Shown: positions 20,948-32,931, counted from the stretch's first letter. The stretch: 64,000 bases of DNA from Deltaproteobacteria bacterium (GCA_021848385.1 JAJZUQ010000002.1:88571-152570); one strand, 5' to 3'. The notes: a model not told the origin generated them from the sequence alone. Program-made: numbers and translations.

Positions 20948-21325
20948 TACGTTGTTGTACTACCCGAGAATTTGCATAAGAAGAGCCAGACCTGCCTTTC
21001 ATTAAAATTATAATCCTTTAAAAGATAATCCTTCGCAATTTCGGTACGTTGCACAATTAAACACATTTCATATTAATATATGCTTAATACGATATATTTA
21101 CTTCCCGCTCCGAATGGTTTCATTTAGTCAAATAGCGGTTCACAAATTGGGGGCAAAAAGTCAACCTAACCAAATGCGCTGTCTTTGCGGCATGTTACAT
21201 ATGGTAAGGGGGATAACGGAGCATTACGGGATTTTACAGATACGTCAATTGGCTGGTGACTGACAGGGATGGGAGTCAGGAGCAGCAAAACGGTATATCA
21301 ATTTTCGTGCAATGCAGAAAACGCA

Positions 21326-21360
21326 AGAGCGCCCCCTTCCAAACCGGAAGGGGGCGCTCT
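21326..21360 (-). terminator. Terminator-like hairpin downstream of rhlE
   Basis: agagcgcccccttccaaaccggaagggggcgctct near-perfect palindrome, T-rich tail on minus strand. Confidence 0.8.
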
Positions 21361-21397
21361 CATGTCACATCAATTGTTTCCGTGCCAGGAACTTATT

Positions 21398-22759
21398 CTA
21401 AATAACCCGGCGTCCAGAGCGGCTGGCGGCGCTACCGCGATGCTCCACCACGACTGGGGCCTGATCGCGGCGCGGCGCACCCCATTTTTTGATACGGGAC
21501 TTGCCTGCGGCCTCACCCCTGCCTTGCTCATTACGTTGTCCTCCCGGAGAGAACCTGGCCGGTTTGCGACCGGGTCCACGGGAATCGTTGCGGGGGCCAC
21601 TGCCAGTACGGGCACGAAACGGACGCGTCGGCTCAAGCCCGGGTATGACGAGCTGCGGAAGAGGCTTGCCGATGAAACGCTCGATTTTTTCCAGGTAGCT
21701 GATCTCATTGAGCGAGGCAAAGGAGATGGCAATACCGCTGGCGCCGGCCCGGCCGGTACGGCCGATACGGTGGACATAATCTTCGGCGAACTTCGGCAGG
21801 TCGAAGTTGATGACATGGCTGACACCCGTGACATCCAGCCCTCGCGCTGCCACATCGGTGGCAACAAGCAGCCGGATCTTGCCCCGCTTCATGTTCATGA
21901 TGGTCCGGTTACGCGCACCCTGAGTCATGTCGCCATGGAGGGCGGCGGCAGAGTGCCCCTGGGAGCTGAGTTCACTGGCCAATTGGTCGGCTGCGACTTT
22001 TGTGGCAGAGAAAATGATCGCCCGGGTCAGCTCTGTGTCGGAGATAAGGTGCTGCAGAAGGCGGTTCTTGTGCTGCAGGTTATCCGCCACATGGAGCCGT
22101 TGCTCGATGGTATCGAGGGTAATCTGCTTAGGTGCAATCTCGATGCGCACCGGCTCCCGTAAAAGGCGCTGCGCGAGACCGGCCATGGTTTTATCCATAG
22201 TCGCCGTGAACAGAAGGGTCTGCCGACCCGCCGGTGCTGCCGCCGCAATGCGGTCGACATCTTCGCTAAATCCCATGTCGAGCATCCGGTCCGCCTCGTC
22301 AAGGATCAGAACCTCAAGCCTGTTGAGGGAGATGCGCCCCCGCTCCAGGTGGTCAATAAGCCTTCCGGGGGTGGCCACCACGATATCGAGGGGCTGGGAA
22401 AGGAGGCGGAGTTGTTCACGGTAAGGCATCCCGCCGAGGATGGCGGCACTCCTGACACGCATGAACTTGCCGTAGGTGCGAACCGCATCGGTGACCTGGT
22501 TGGCCAGCTCACGGGTCGGCGTCAGGACCAGGACCCGCGGGCCGCGCCCCTTTTCCAACGACGGCTCAGCCAGACGGTTAAGGGCGGGGAGGACAAAAGC
22601 CGCCGTTTTGCCAGTTCCCGTCTGGGCAGTGGCCATGAGGTCATGACCGGCAAGAGCCTGGGGGATGGCCTGTTCCTGAATCGGAGTAGGTTCGGTGTAG
22701 CCACATGCGGTGATGGCCTTGAGAAGGGAGGAAGAAAGCTGCAGATCTGCAAACGACAT
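21398..22759 (-). CDS. rhlE: DEAD-box ATP-dependent RNA helicase, RhlE type
   Basis: ATAQTGTGKTAAF, DEADRMLDMGF, FTATM, HRIGRTGRAG; Q motif CGYTEPTPIQEQAIP; start at MSFADLQLS likely. Confidence 0.92.
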   Translation of the reverse strand: MSFADLQLSSSLLKAITACGYTEPTPIQEQAIPQALAGHDLMATAQTGTGKTAAFVLPALNRLAEPSLEKGRGPRVLVLTPTRELANQVTDAVRTYGKFMRVRSAAILGGMPYREQLRLLSQPLDIVVATPGRLIDHLERGRISLNRLEVLILDEADRMLDMGFSEDVDRIAAAAPAGRQTLLFTATMDKTMAGLAQRLLREPVRIEIAPKQITLDTIEQRLHVADNLQHKNRLLQHLISDTELTRAIIFSATKVAADQLASELSSQGHSAAALHGDMTQGARNRTIMNMKRGKIRLLVATDVAARGLDVTGVSHVINFDLPKFAEDYVHRIGRTGRAGASGIAISFASLNEISYLEKIERFIGKPLPQLVIPGLEPTRPFRARTGSGPRNDSRGPGRKPARFSPGGQRNEQGRGEAAGKSRIKKWGAPRRDQAPVVVEHRGSAASRSGRRVI

Positions 22760-23071
22760 GGATATCCTTTTCGTAGGTTTGCGGGGACATGCGTGGGCCG
22801 CGGGACCAAACGGATGGGCCACTGAGGAACGGCGACAACACAGGGACGACCGACTTTAATTCATCGTCGCCAACCGTGTATTGAACGCTGTTTCAGGAAA
22901 GATATGCCAAAACAGAGAGGGGGTTAGTGAGCGATGCAGCAGGGACGGCATGGTGACTGCAAGCCGCCGGGCTGGAAGTGTACAACTTGTGGAGTATAGA
23001 GGTATTGGCGATAAATGGCAAGTGTTTTTTACATTTAATTGGCGTCAGGTGAAAATTCTGTCTCAGATGGC

Positions 23072-24295
23072 TTATGGATGGAAAGACAGCTCGCGCGGAA
23101 GAGCGATACTGAAGGTGGTGCCGTCGGGATCCTGGCTATGAAAGCCGACGTTTCCCCCCAGGTAGCGCTCTCCGAAGAGCTTGATACTGTAAGTACCGAT
23201 CCCCCGCCCGACATCGGCCTTAGTGCTAAAGGAACGCTGGAATATCTGTAGTTGCGTGTCATAGGGAATAACCCCAGGATTATGAACGGAGAGGGTGATG
23301 GTATCGGGTCCTGTCTCCGCAGAAATCGTTACCACCTCCCCCGCTTTGGTCGCCTCCAGCGCATTCTTCACCATATTGCCAAGAATCCGGCGCAGGATAG
23401 CCCTGTCGCTGACAATGTGGCATTCCGGCACTGGCCCGAGCACAAGGCTCCTTCCCGATGCAATGTCATGGTTGGCATAGAGAGCCTGTGTCTCTCGCAA
23501 TAATTGCGGCACTGACAGAGCAGTGAGTGTCGGCCGGAAATCCCCCTTTTCCGCCGCCACCAGTTCCTGCTGGTAGGTGACCTCCTCCACCAGTTGTTGG
23601 GCAAGTCTCACCATCCAGAGTCGATACTCCCTATCCTGCACGGGAGTGAGCAAGTCCCCCCGGGCGAGAACTTCGGCCAGCCCATGAATGCCACCGGCAG
23701 TATTGATAATATCGTGAAAAAAGACCCGCTCCAGCACATCGCGCCGCTTCTCGGCACTGATGTCCCGCATAGAATACACCGTCAGATGCATGCCGCCAAC
23801 GTGCACGGGTGTTGCCGTTACCTCCAGATCAAGGCTGGCGGACCTGTCGACGTCCATGGTAATCCGGCACTCACGGGTCGCGGAATGCCCCTGCTGTTGA
23901 CTTTGCAGGATGGCCATTACAGCGCCGCAACCAGCACAATGTTTCCCCGTCCCGCATCCTCCAACGCCTTCATCTGCATGGATGCAGTTGACCACCTCGC
24001 CCGGCCGCTTGCCTACCAGGGCTGCCGCGTCATTTATGCCGAAAGCGGTCAGCAGCCTGTCATTGACCGCAAGCACCTGGCGCTCCTCGTTGAGAATGAT
24101 CCCATAGGCAGGCATCGTTTCCATCAGGAGAGAAATGGTCTCTTCGGCGAGTATCCGGGACCGGGCACTCCGCACATCTTCCTGGGGAGCCCTCCCCGGC
24201 GGGGCAACCGTAATTGCAGCCGTATCGTCAGCTGTGTTGTGCATCTGCATATCCTGTACGCCCAGTATGGATGATGAAGCCGTTCGGACTGACAT
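23072..24295 (-). CDS. PAS-domain sensor histidine kinase with Cys cluster
   Basis: PAS-like N-terminus with CIHADEGVGGCGTGKHCAGCG; divergent DHp, ATPase region ILGNMVKNALEAT...GRGIGTYSIKLFGE. Confidence 0.85.
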   Translation of the reverse strand: MSVRTASSSILGVQDMQMHNTADDTAAITVAPPGRAPQEDVRSARSRILAEETISLLMETMPAYGIILNEERQVLAVNDRLLTAFGINDAAALVGKRPGEVVNCIHADEGVGGCGTGKHCAGCGAVMAILQSQQQGHSATRECRITMDVDRSASLDLEVTATPVHVGGMHLTVYSMRDISAEKRRDVLERVFFHDIINTAGGIHGLAEVLARGDLLTPVQDREYRLWMVRLAQQLVEEVTYQQELVAAEKGDFRPTLTALSVPQLLRETQALYANHDIASGRSLVLGPVPECHIVSDRAILRRILGNMVKNALEATKAGEVVTISAETGPDTITLSVHNPGVIPYDTQLQIFQRSFSTKADVGRGIGTYSIKLFGERYLGGNVGFHSQDPDGTTFSIALPRELSFHP

Positions 24296-24337
24296 CCTCG
24301 AAACAGAGGGCTAACGTAGCAAGGGAGAACGCCGTAA

Positions 24338-25108
24338 CTATTTCAGGATCACAGCCTTTTCCACGATTACATCATACTTGTAACCGCTGCCAAAATCCTT
24401 GTCCTTATAGAGGATACCCTGCATAGTTACCACGTCCCCCACAGCAGGCAGATCCTGGGAGGTGAACACGAGGTTATTGGTCCCTTTTTTCTGGCTGCCG
24501 GTACCGTCCTGCAGGTGGATCCAGTTCTTGTTCATGATGCCGCCCGACACCTTTACCACCTTCCCACGCACCACGATCTTCTTCTTGTCCAGCTTGGACT
24601 TGTTCTTGTAAATATCGCCGACGGTATAGGCATTGGCACCGGAAGCCTTCTCGACCTTGATCACCCCGGCGGAAGTGACTTTCGCCCCTTTGCTGCCGGG
24701 AGACTTCTGCTTGGTATCCATTTTGCCACCCACCGTGTCCAACGGGGCATTGCAAAAGGTTATGCTCTCAAAGGTCCGTTTGAGGGTCTTGCTGGTAAAA
24801 TTATTCATATTCATGCCGGACGGACAACTCACCTCCTGCCCCACCTTCACGCGGGTCTCCGATGCAGCCACCCACGTCTTTTTGCCGTTCTTCTCCAGGT
24901 TGACATAGGTATATCCACCACTGTTCATGGTTTCGACGATTTTCCCCGTGATGGCACCGCCTCCCTTCTCTTCCTGAGCCGGAGGATTCGCCGCCGGAAG
25001 CGTTACGGCAGCATTATCAGGGTGGGGAGCAGTCGGGCCAGCCGCCAATCCAAGGGAGGGAAGCACTAGTAACCAGGCAAAAGAAAGCAATTTCACAAGC
25101 TGTTTCAT
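24338..25108 (-). CDS. Secreted protein with OB-fold-like domains (NrfJ-like)
   Basis: Signal peptide MKQLVKLLSFAWLLVLPSLGLAAG; GKIVETMNSGGYTYVNLEKNGKKTWVAA and VVRGKVVKVSGGIMNKNWIHLQDGTG. Confidence 0.7.
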   Translation of the reverse strand: MKQLVKLLSFAWLLVLPSLGLAAGPTAPHPDNAAVTLPAANPPAQEEKGGGAITGKIVETMNSGGYTYVNLEKNGKKTWVAASETRVKVGQEVSCPSGMNMNNFTSKTLKRTFESITFCNAPLDTVGGKMDTKQKSPGSKGAKVTSAGVIKVEKASGANAYTVGDIYKNKSKLDKKKIVVRGKVVKVSGGIMNKNWIHLQDGTGSQKKGTNNLVFTSQDLPAVGDVVTMQGILYKDKDFGSGYKYDVIVEKAVILK

Positions 25109-25279
25109 GGCAAGACTCCTGTAAGGTAATGTACTTCGACTATGTCGATCTGAAGCTGTGAGATTACCTTTTTTTCTGAAAATGTACAAGCAGATTGCCT
25201 CAAACCGTATCCCCCCAACCGCGTGCCATACTCTGCGGACTCCCCAGAAACCTCGGTCTCGCATAACCCGCCTTCAATG

Positions 25280-25516
25280 TCGGGACTTCCCGACATCACG
25301 TTCGTGCGCGTTGATTTTTTCCAGAAGCTTACCGAGATGGTCGCCACTCCCGCGGCATTTGGTCTGAGTGTAGTAGATAAACCCTGTGTAACGCCCGATA
25401 CACCGCCATATGCATGCCAGGAACCTGATAGCTACCTGTTCTGGGATGGAACTCACCCGACCCGGGCGGTTCATGCCATCATGTCACAGCAAGCAGCGTT
25501 CGCGTTAAGCGAATGA
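25280..25516 (+). pseudogene. C-terminal remnant of SGNH/GDSL lipase-like hydrolase
   Basis: LPDITFVRVDFFQKLTEMVATPAAFG...EPDSYLFWDGTHPTRAVHAIMSQQAA resembles the C-terminal Asp/His block; no GDS block upstream. Confidence 0.65.
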
Positions 25517-25585
25517 CCGGCCACCTTCTCCAATAGAGAGAAGGGATTAGCGGGAGATCAGTGCTTTTGAGCATCTCCCCAAATC

Positions 25586-25660
25586 GCCCCCCCCCTGACC
25601 CCCTCCATATCAAGGAGGGGGATTAGCTCCCCTCCTGTTTCAGGAGGGGTTGGGGGTGGT
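25586..25660. repeat. Palindromic C/G-rich interspersed repeat
   Basis: ccccctgaccccctccatatcaaggagggggatta + cccctcctgtttcaggaggggttgggggtgg; related to 32932, 33533 and 50232. Confidence 0.65.
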
Positions 25661-25747
25661 AAGTTTCTTGATGATAAAGCACTGCTGAAACATTGTGGCT
25701 CGCAAATCAGGTTCACCAACTACCGACAAGTTGCCTCGCAATGACCC

Positions 25748-25779
25748 AAAAAAAGGCCCCGGAGATGAACTCCGGGGCC
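25748..25779 (-). terminator. Rho-independent terminator of tRNA operon
   Basis: ggccccggag-atgaa-ctccggggcc with A7 (T tract on minus strand). Confidence 0.88.
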
Positions 25780-25789
25780 TTCTGATTTG

Positions 25790-25867
<78 letters not shown>

Positions 25868-25868
25868 A

Positions 25869-25944
25869 TGGTGAGCCGCGTTGGGATCGAACCAACGACC
25901 ACCTGATTAAAAGTCAGGTGCTCTACCAACTGAGCTAGCGGCTC
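25869..25944 (-). tRNA. tRNA-Lys (anticodon TTT)
   Basis: Minus strand GAGCCGCTAGCTCAGTTGGTAGAGCACCTGACTTTTAATCAGGTGGTCGTTGGTTCGATCCCAACGCGGCTCACCA. Confidence 0.96.
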
Positions 25945-25961
25945 GTTGCGACAAGAAAAAC

Positions 25962-25990
25962 TTTATACTACATTCCGTCCAGCCGGTCAA
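25962..25990 (-). promoter_or_regulatory. Sigma70-like promoter for tRNA-Lys/Glu operon
   Basis: Minus strand TTGACC-N17-TATAAA, -10 at 25962-25967. Confidence 0.75.
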
Positions 25991-26009
25991 GAATTTTTTT
26001 ATCTAAATT

Positions 26010-28636
<2,627 letters not shown>

Positions 28637-28760
28637 TTCGGCGTATCTTTCAGACTGGGATGTTCTGCACAGAACGTGGTCAGGATGCTTCCGGATTGCA
28701 GCAAAACGCTTGAAATGCTAGCAATATACCACTGGAAAGTCAACGATTAAATCCCCCAAT

Positions 28761-28791
28761 AAAAACGGGGATGCCTTTCAGGGCACCCCCG
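28761..28791 (-). terminator. Terminator-like hairpin after VCBS-type gene
   Basis: Minus strand GGGGTGCC-ctgaaa-GGCATCCCC then GTTTTT. Confidence 0.8.
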
Positions 28792-28817
28792 CTGAACCAT
28801 TGCAGCTGCTGGTGATA

Positions 28818-30359
28818 TTACTCAACTTTCTTGATGTAGAGCGCACTCGCCCCGTCATCCAGAAGCCCTTCTTTCTTCACTTTTTCCAACAGGACAAGCT
28901 CTTTGCGCTTTTCATCGTAAGCGTAGTCCGCCAGATAGTTCTGACTCTGCCGGGTCCGCCATCTCTCTTCCAGCGACGATCCGTCCCATGTAAAAGCGAC
29001 CACCGCACTCTTTCCATATGACCTGCTGTTCCCCACGACCCAGAAGCCGCCGTTCTGTGGCACAATTATTTCGCCGCTCGCGGTGACCATGATCCGCTGC
29101 TGGAGGAATATCCAGCGCATGGGATCACCGGTCGTCCGGAAACTGCTCAGGTCGGGGCGCTGGAAATAGAGTTCGGACCCGCCGTACTTGTCGCTGCTCC
29201 GCCACAATTCATCCCGTGAAGCTGAATAGACCATCAGGTAGCCATCGGGATGGAGAACCACGAAATCGGTTTTCCCCTCCCGGTCCTTGAACTGGTTGAA
29301 GTTGTAAAGAAAGGCAAACCGGGGGAGCTTGAGGGGATTCTTCATCTCATAGCGGTCGCCGCTTTTGACAAGTTCGTAGACATCACCATAGAAATCAGCA
29401 TCGGTCGACATTTCCTGCACATAAATCTTCGTCTTCCCCCCGGCCAGCGCCATCCCTCGCATGAAATAGGGGAGGTTTTCGGCGATCTTTTTCAGGCCGG
29501 TACCGTCCGCCAGATAGACACGCGAAGCGAGATTCTCGCCGTTCAGGACCGTCAGGTAGACCTCCGGCACGCCATCGCCATCAAGATCAGCCGTGTCCAC
29601 GCCGAGTATCTTCTCATCGCCGCTGGTCGAAACTTCGGCGATGAGCTTCAGCCCTTCACCCATCCGGTAGTATTTCAGGCTGCGATTCCCGGCTACAAAA
29701 ACCTCCCGCTCTCCATTGGCCAGGGTTCTTCCCAGTGCGATACCCCTCATGACGCCGGTCAGACGCTGGCTCACCCATCCGCCACCAGCGGATTTCGCAA
29801 CCGGAGCCGCCCGTATGATGTCCGTCTGGGTGGCACTCTCGGCAGCTTTTTCAGCAGTTGACGGTTTTACGATATCCATAGGCTTGACAATATCAGCCGG
29901 TGGAGCCACAACCGGCACCGTCACGGCCCCTGCCACCGGTGCGACCGGTTGTGAAGACACTGTCGACGCGTAATTCTTTGCGATCCCGCCGGCCAGCACC
30001 TGCGCCAGTTTACCGACAGCGGCGATCAGCTCGTCCTGGCTTTCACCCTGAACAAAAGATCGGGTTACCACATCCCCTTTGACATTCCTGGCAACGGCAT
30101 CGATGCTGAACACCTTGCCGATCTGCAGATAACTTCCGCTGACAATTACTTCGGCCCCGGTTTTGTTGTCGAGGGTTGTAACGGCATCGCTGGTAATCCT
30201 CGTTGTAAGGAGAGTCTGAAGTATCCCTTTCAGCTCATCCTTGTTCTGCCCGCCCGTAACGGAGAATTCGCTGACATAGGCCTTTATGGGGGCCGCGCCG
30301 ACAGCGGGTATGTAGAGAAAAAATAAAAACAGGGCAAGGCATACTGCAAACTTTTTCAT
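28818..30359 (-). CDS. Secreted protein with FlgO-like N-terminus and VCBS/FG-GAP-type repeats
   Basis: Signal peptide; LGVDTADLDGDGVPEVYLTVLNG repeat motif. Confidence 0.7.
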   Translation of the reverse strand: MKKFAVCLALFLFFLYIPAVGAAPIKAYVSEFSVTGGQNKDELKGILQTLLTTRITSDAVTTLDNKTGAEVIVSGSYLQIGKVFSIDAVARNVKGDVVTRSFVQGESQDELIAAVGKLAQVLAGGIAKNYASTVSSQPVAPVAGAVTVPVVAPPADIVKPMDIVKPSTAEKAAESATQTDIIRAAPVAKSAGGGWVSQRLTGVMRGIALGRTLANGEREVFVAGNRSLKYYRMGEGLKLIAEVSTSGDEKILGVDTADLDGDGVPEVYLTVLNGENLASRVYLADGTGLKKIAENLPYFMRGMALAGGKTKIYVQEMSTDADFYGDVYELVKSGDRYEMKNPLKLPRFAFLYNFNQFKDREGKTDFVVLHPDGYLMVYSASRDELWRSSDKYGGSELYFQRPDLSSFRTTGDPMRWIFLQQRIMVTASGEIIVPQNGGFWVVGNSRSYGKSAVVAFTWDGSSLEERWRTRQSQNYLADYAYDEKRKELVLLEKVKKEGLLDDGASALYIKKVE

Positions 30360-30474
30360 GGCAACTCCTTACGGGTGGTTTCAAACGTGGGGCGATTATG
30401 GCAAAGGGGGGTCTGCAAGTCAAAACATTTACGGTACAGCTGATTTTAACCCACGGGATGCGCGCCTCCCATGT

Positions 30475-30512
30475 AAAAAAAAAGGGGGAGAGTTTCCCCT
30501 CCCCCCCCTTCT
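30475..30512 (-). terminator. Terminator-like hairpin with poly-T (minus strand)
   Basis: aaaaaaaagggggagagtttcccctcccccccc. Confidence 0.75.
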
Positions 30513-30530
30513 AACCTGCATCGACAGGAA

Positions 30531-30803
30531 TCAATTGTTGGTGTTCAACTTGTCGAGGATCGCTTCTGCTTCTTTCAGCTTGTCCTGGAGCTTCTTCAGC
30601 TCTTCGGCGGAGTAAACTTTCTTGCCTTTCTTGATCTCCGCGTTCAGCTTCCTCATCTTCTGCTGGATGCTGCTTACTTCACCCATGCAACCTTTGGAGG
30701 CGAGGAGGCACTGGTCCTTCTCTTCCTTCGTCATCTGGGCAAAAGCCGGCATCGCCGCCGACATCATGAATGCTGCCATTACCATAACCGCTACCTTCTT
30801 CAT
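30531..30803 (-). CDS. Small periplasmic hypothetical protein
   Basis: Signal peptide MKKVAVMVMAAFMMSAAMPAFAQ; charged helical C-terminus. Confidence 0.75.
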   Translation of the reverse strand: MKKVAVMVMAAFMMSAAMPAFAQMTKEEKDQCLLASKGCMGEVSSIQQKMRKLNAEIKKGKKVYSAEELKKLQDKLKEAEAILDKLNTNN

Positions 30804-30880
30804 GGCGTAACCTCCGTTCAAGGAATTGAAACTCTGAAGACAATTAGAGCAGCTTTTCACACCTTGTCAACCGGGAGAAT

Positions 30881-30908
30881 AGTGCGCCGGAGTTTCCCCC
30901 GGCGCACT
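30881..30908 (-). terminator. Hairpin downstream of porin
   Basis: AGTGCGCCGG-agtttccc-CCGGCGCACT. Confidence 0.7.
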
Positions 30909-30920
30909 GCCAACCGTCAC

Positions 30921-32327
30921 TTAAAAGGCGTAGTTAACCTGCAGTTTGGTGGTGTAGGGATTGACCGGCCAGGAGCCGCTCGTAGGCTTGTAGTAGTCGC
31001 CGAGGACCATGTAGGCAGCCTGAACACTGGTGGTCAGGTTGTCGTACAGTTTGTAACCGATCTCGGTGTTGATCTCGGTGCCAAGATAGTCGCCTTTGTG
31101 TGTGCCAGTAGTGTCCCTGGCAATAGCACCAAAGCCCACGTTGCTGTTCACGAAGAACTTGTTGATGGCCAGATCATAACCGAGGTAACCACCGAGGAGA
31201 CCTTGACTAGCGTTGTTCAGGTCCATCACGACAGCCCGGTCGGAGGTCATGTTGTACTTGTTGCGGAGCATGAGCTGCATCTCGCCAGCATAGAAGGCAT
31301 GGCCCGGAGTATCCGTGCTGCGTTCGTTGATGGTCTGGAAGTCGTTGCGGGTGCTCGTATTGTTGTCCCTGTTGCCGGAGATGTAGAGGGCGTTGGCGCG
31401 TAGGGTGCCGGGACCCAGTTTCGCCTTTGCTCCCACGTTGGCGGCAAGAGAGCTCACCTTCTGTGCATTGCCTGGGAACAAGGTATCTCCGAGTTTGCCG
31501 GCCTGGTAGATGACGAAACCGTCGATGGTGACAGGCCCGGCCAGCGCTTCGGCGTTCACGCCGAACATGTTGATGGCGGTGCGATCCTGGGTCTGGCGAA
31601 GCACATCGCTGTAAAGGAGGTAATAGTCAGCCCCTACCTTGAAATTCTTGGTAACATTGACCTTGGCGTTCAGGTTGACCAGATCGCGGGTCAGGTAGCC
31701 AGGGGTAGAATTCTGAATCGTGCTACCGGCAACAGTGGTAGCGGAGGGAACCCCCAGATAACTATTCGTAGCGGGAGCACTGCCGGTCGTGGCATCGTCA
31801 AACCGGAAGTAGGCACCACCGAGAGAACCGAAGCCCATCTTGGCCTTGGCAACCAAACCGGCAGCGTCATTGTTGAAGATGATTCCCTTATAGCCGTCGT
31901 CAAAGCCCTGGATACCGAGCTTCACGTTGAGCGGGGTGGAGGGGATATTGAAGTCCAGATAAATGTTCTTGGTTTCCAGGTTGGTCTGGTCGGCACCGAT
32001 GCCACCGCCGTTGTTCCGAGTGGTACCATTGGAGTTATAGGAGTTGTCACCCCAGCGGGAATCGAATTCAAAGTGGGTGATCAGTTTCAGGTCGTCATTC
32101 GCCTTGGCAATGTACATGAGGCGTGCCCGCTGCTCGATGTAATTGCTCGTGGGAGAACTGACGCTCGGTGTAGTTTTCCCGACTAATCCATTGTCGAAAT
32201 TGTCGATGATCCCCCGCACCCGGAACAGGCCGTGGAACTCGTTTTCAAACGCCAGCGCAGGCACCGCCGTTGCGACGGTCAGGGCTGATACTGCGGCGAC
32301 AGCCAAAAGTCTCTTTTTCATGCTCAT
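30921..32327 (-). CDS. Outer membrane porin-like beta-barrel protein
   Basis: Signal peptide, repeated amphipathic strands, C-terminal ...TTKLQVNYAF ending in aromatic F. Confidence 0.8.
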   Translation of the reverse strand: MSMKKRLLAVAAVSALTVATAVPALAFENEFHGLFRVRGIIDNFDNGLVGKTTPSVSSPTSNYIEQRARLMYIAKANDDLKLITHFEFDSRWGDNSYNSNGTTRNNGGGIGADQTNLETKNIYLDFNIPSTPLNVKLGIQGFDDGYKGIIFNNDAAGLVAKAKMGFGSLGGAYFRFDDATTGSAPATNSYLGVPSATTVAGSTIQNSTPGYLTRDLVNLNAKVNVTKNFKVGADYYLLYSDVLRQTQDRTAINMFGVNAEALAGPVTIDGFVIYQAGKLGDTLFPGNAQKVSSLAANVGAKAKLGPGTLRANALYISGNRDNNTSTRNDFQTINERSTDTPGHAFYAGEMQLMLRNKYNMTSDRAVVMDLNNASQGLLGGYLGYDLAINKFFVNSNVGFGAIARDTTGTHKGDYLGTEINTEIGYKLYDNLTTSVQAAYMVLGDYYKPTSGSWPVNPYTTKLQVNYAF

Positions 32328-32465
32328 TTGTTACCTCCTTCGTTGTTGATTAAGAATCAAAATTAAAATCCATCACATTCTGCAGTCTGCTGCTTCCAAC
32401 CTTAGGGATACCACCACCTTTCACAAGAGAGTGCCGATATGCTCGGGTACGTTTAAATCCCCCTC

Positions 32466-32519
32466 CAAAAGAAAAGCCCCGCTCCGCTCCCCGACATTAC
32501 GGGCAGACGAAACAGGGCT
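32466..32519 (-). terminator. Terminator-like hairpin in porin 5' leader
   Basis: Minus strand AGCCCTGTTTCGT...GCGGAGCGGGGCT (about 13 bp including GU) then TTTTCTTTT. Confidence 0.7.
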
Positions 32520-32604
32520 CTGAACAATGCTGTCCCGCAGGACGCAAGACATTGGTCTTCCCGTTACACTTCTGTTGGCTAGTGTTCATGCGTGTAAGGT
32601 TCAT
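32497..32604 (-). CDS. Putative 35-aa Cys-containing leader peptide overlapping the terminator
   Basis: AAGGAtaataATG; MNLTRMNTSQQKCNGKTNVLRPAGQHCSEPCFVCP*; downstream of promoter, last codons form the 5' arm of the hairpin. Confidence 0.4.
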   Translation of the reverse strand: MNLTRMNTSQQKCNGKTNVLRPAGQHCSEPCFVCP

Positions 32605-32632
32605 TATTATCCTTGCCCGATGAAGCTGCACT

Positions 32633-32661
32633 AATATAAACCCTTGATTACCGGATGTCAA
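32633..32661 (-). promoter_or_regulatory. Consensus sigma70-like promoter
   Basis: Minus strand TTGACA-N17-TATATT. Confidence 0.8.
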
Positions 32662-32931
32662 CAGTTGCAAGCGTCCAGCGACGCCTGAACCTGGCCACCA
32701 TCCCACGGTTAGTCGTGGGAAAGCCCAACCATCAGGTCTTTGACTCAACCGGTAGCCACATCAAAAAATATCAACGCAAACGATGTTTTAAAATTTATGA
32801 AACAATATAATTATATTCAAACCAAAGTCAAGGAAAAATCGTCGACATTTATCCGGCAACGTAAAGATATTTCCGATTAGACGGGTAGTTACACATCTGC
32901 CCGCACCTTGCAACACTGATTCTATCGCAGC

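Noticed and set aside
32497-32748. 83-aa minus-strand ORF as a protein gene
   Set aside because: Its 5' part lies upstream of the consensus promoter and in a structured element; only the 35-codon 3' part is plausible.
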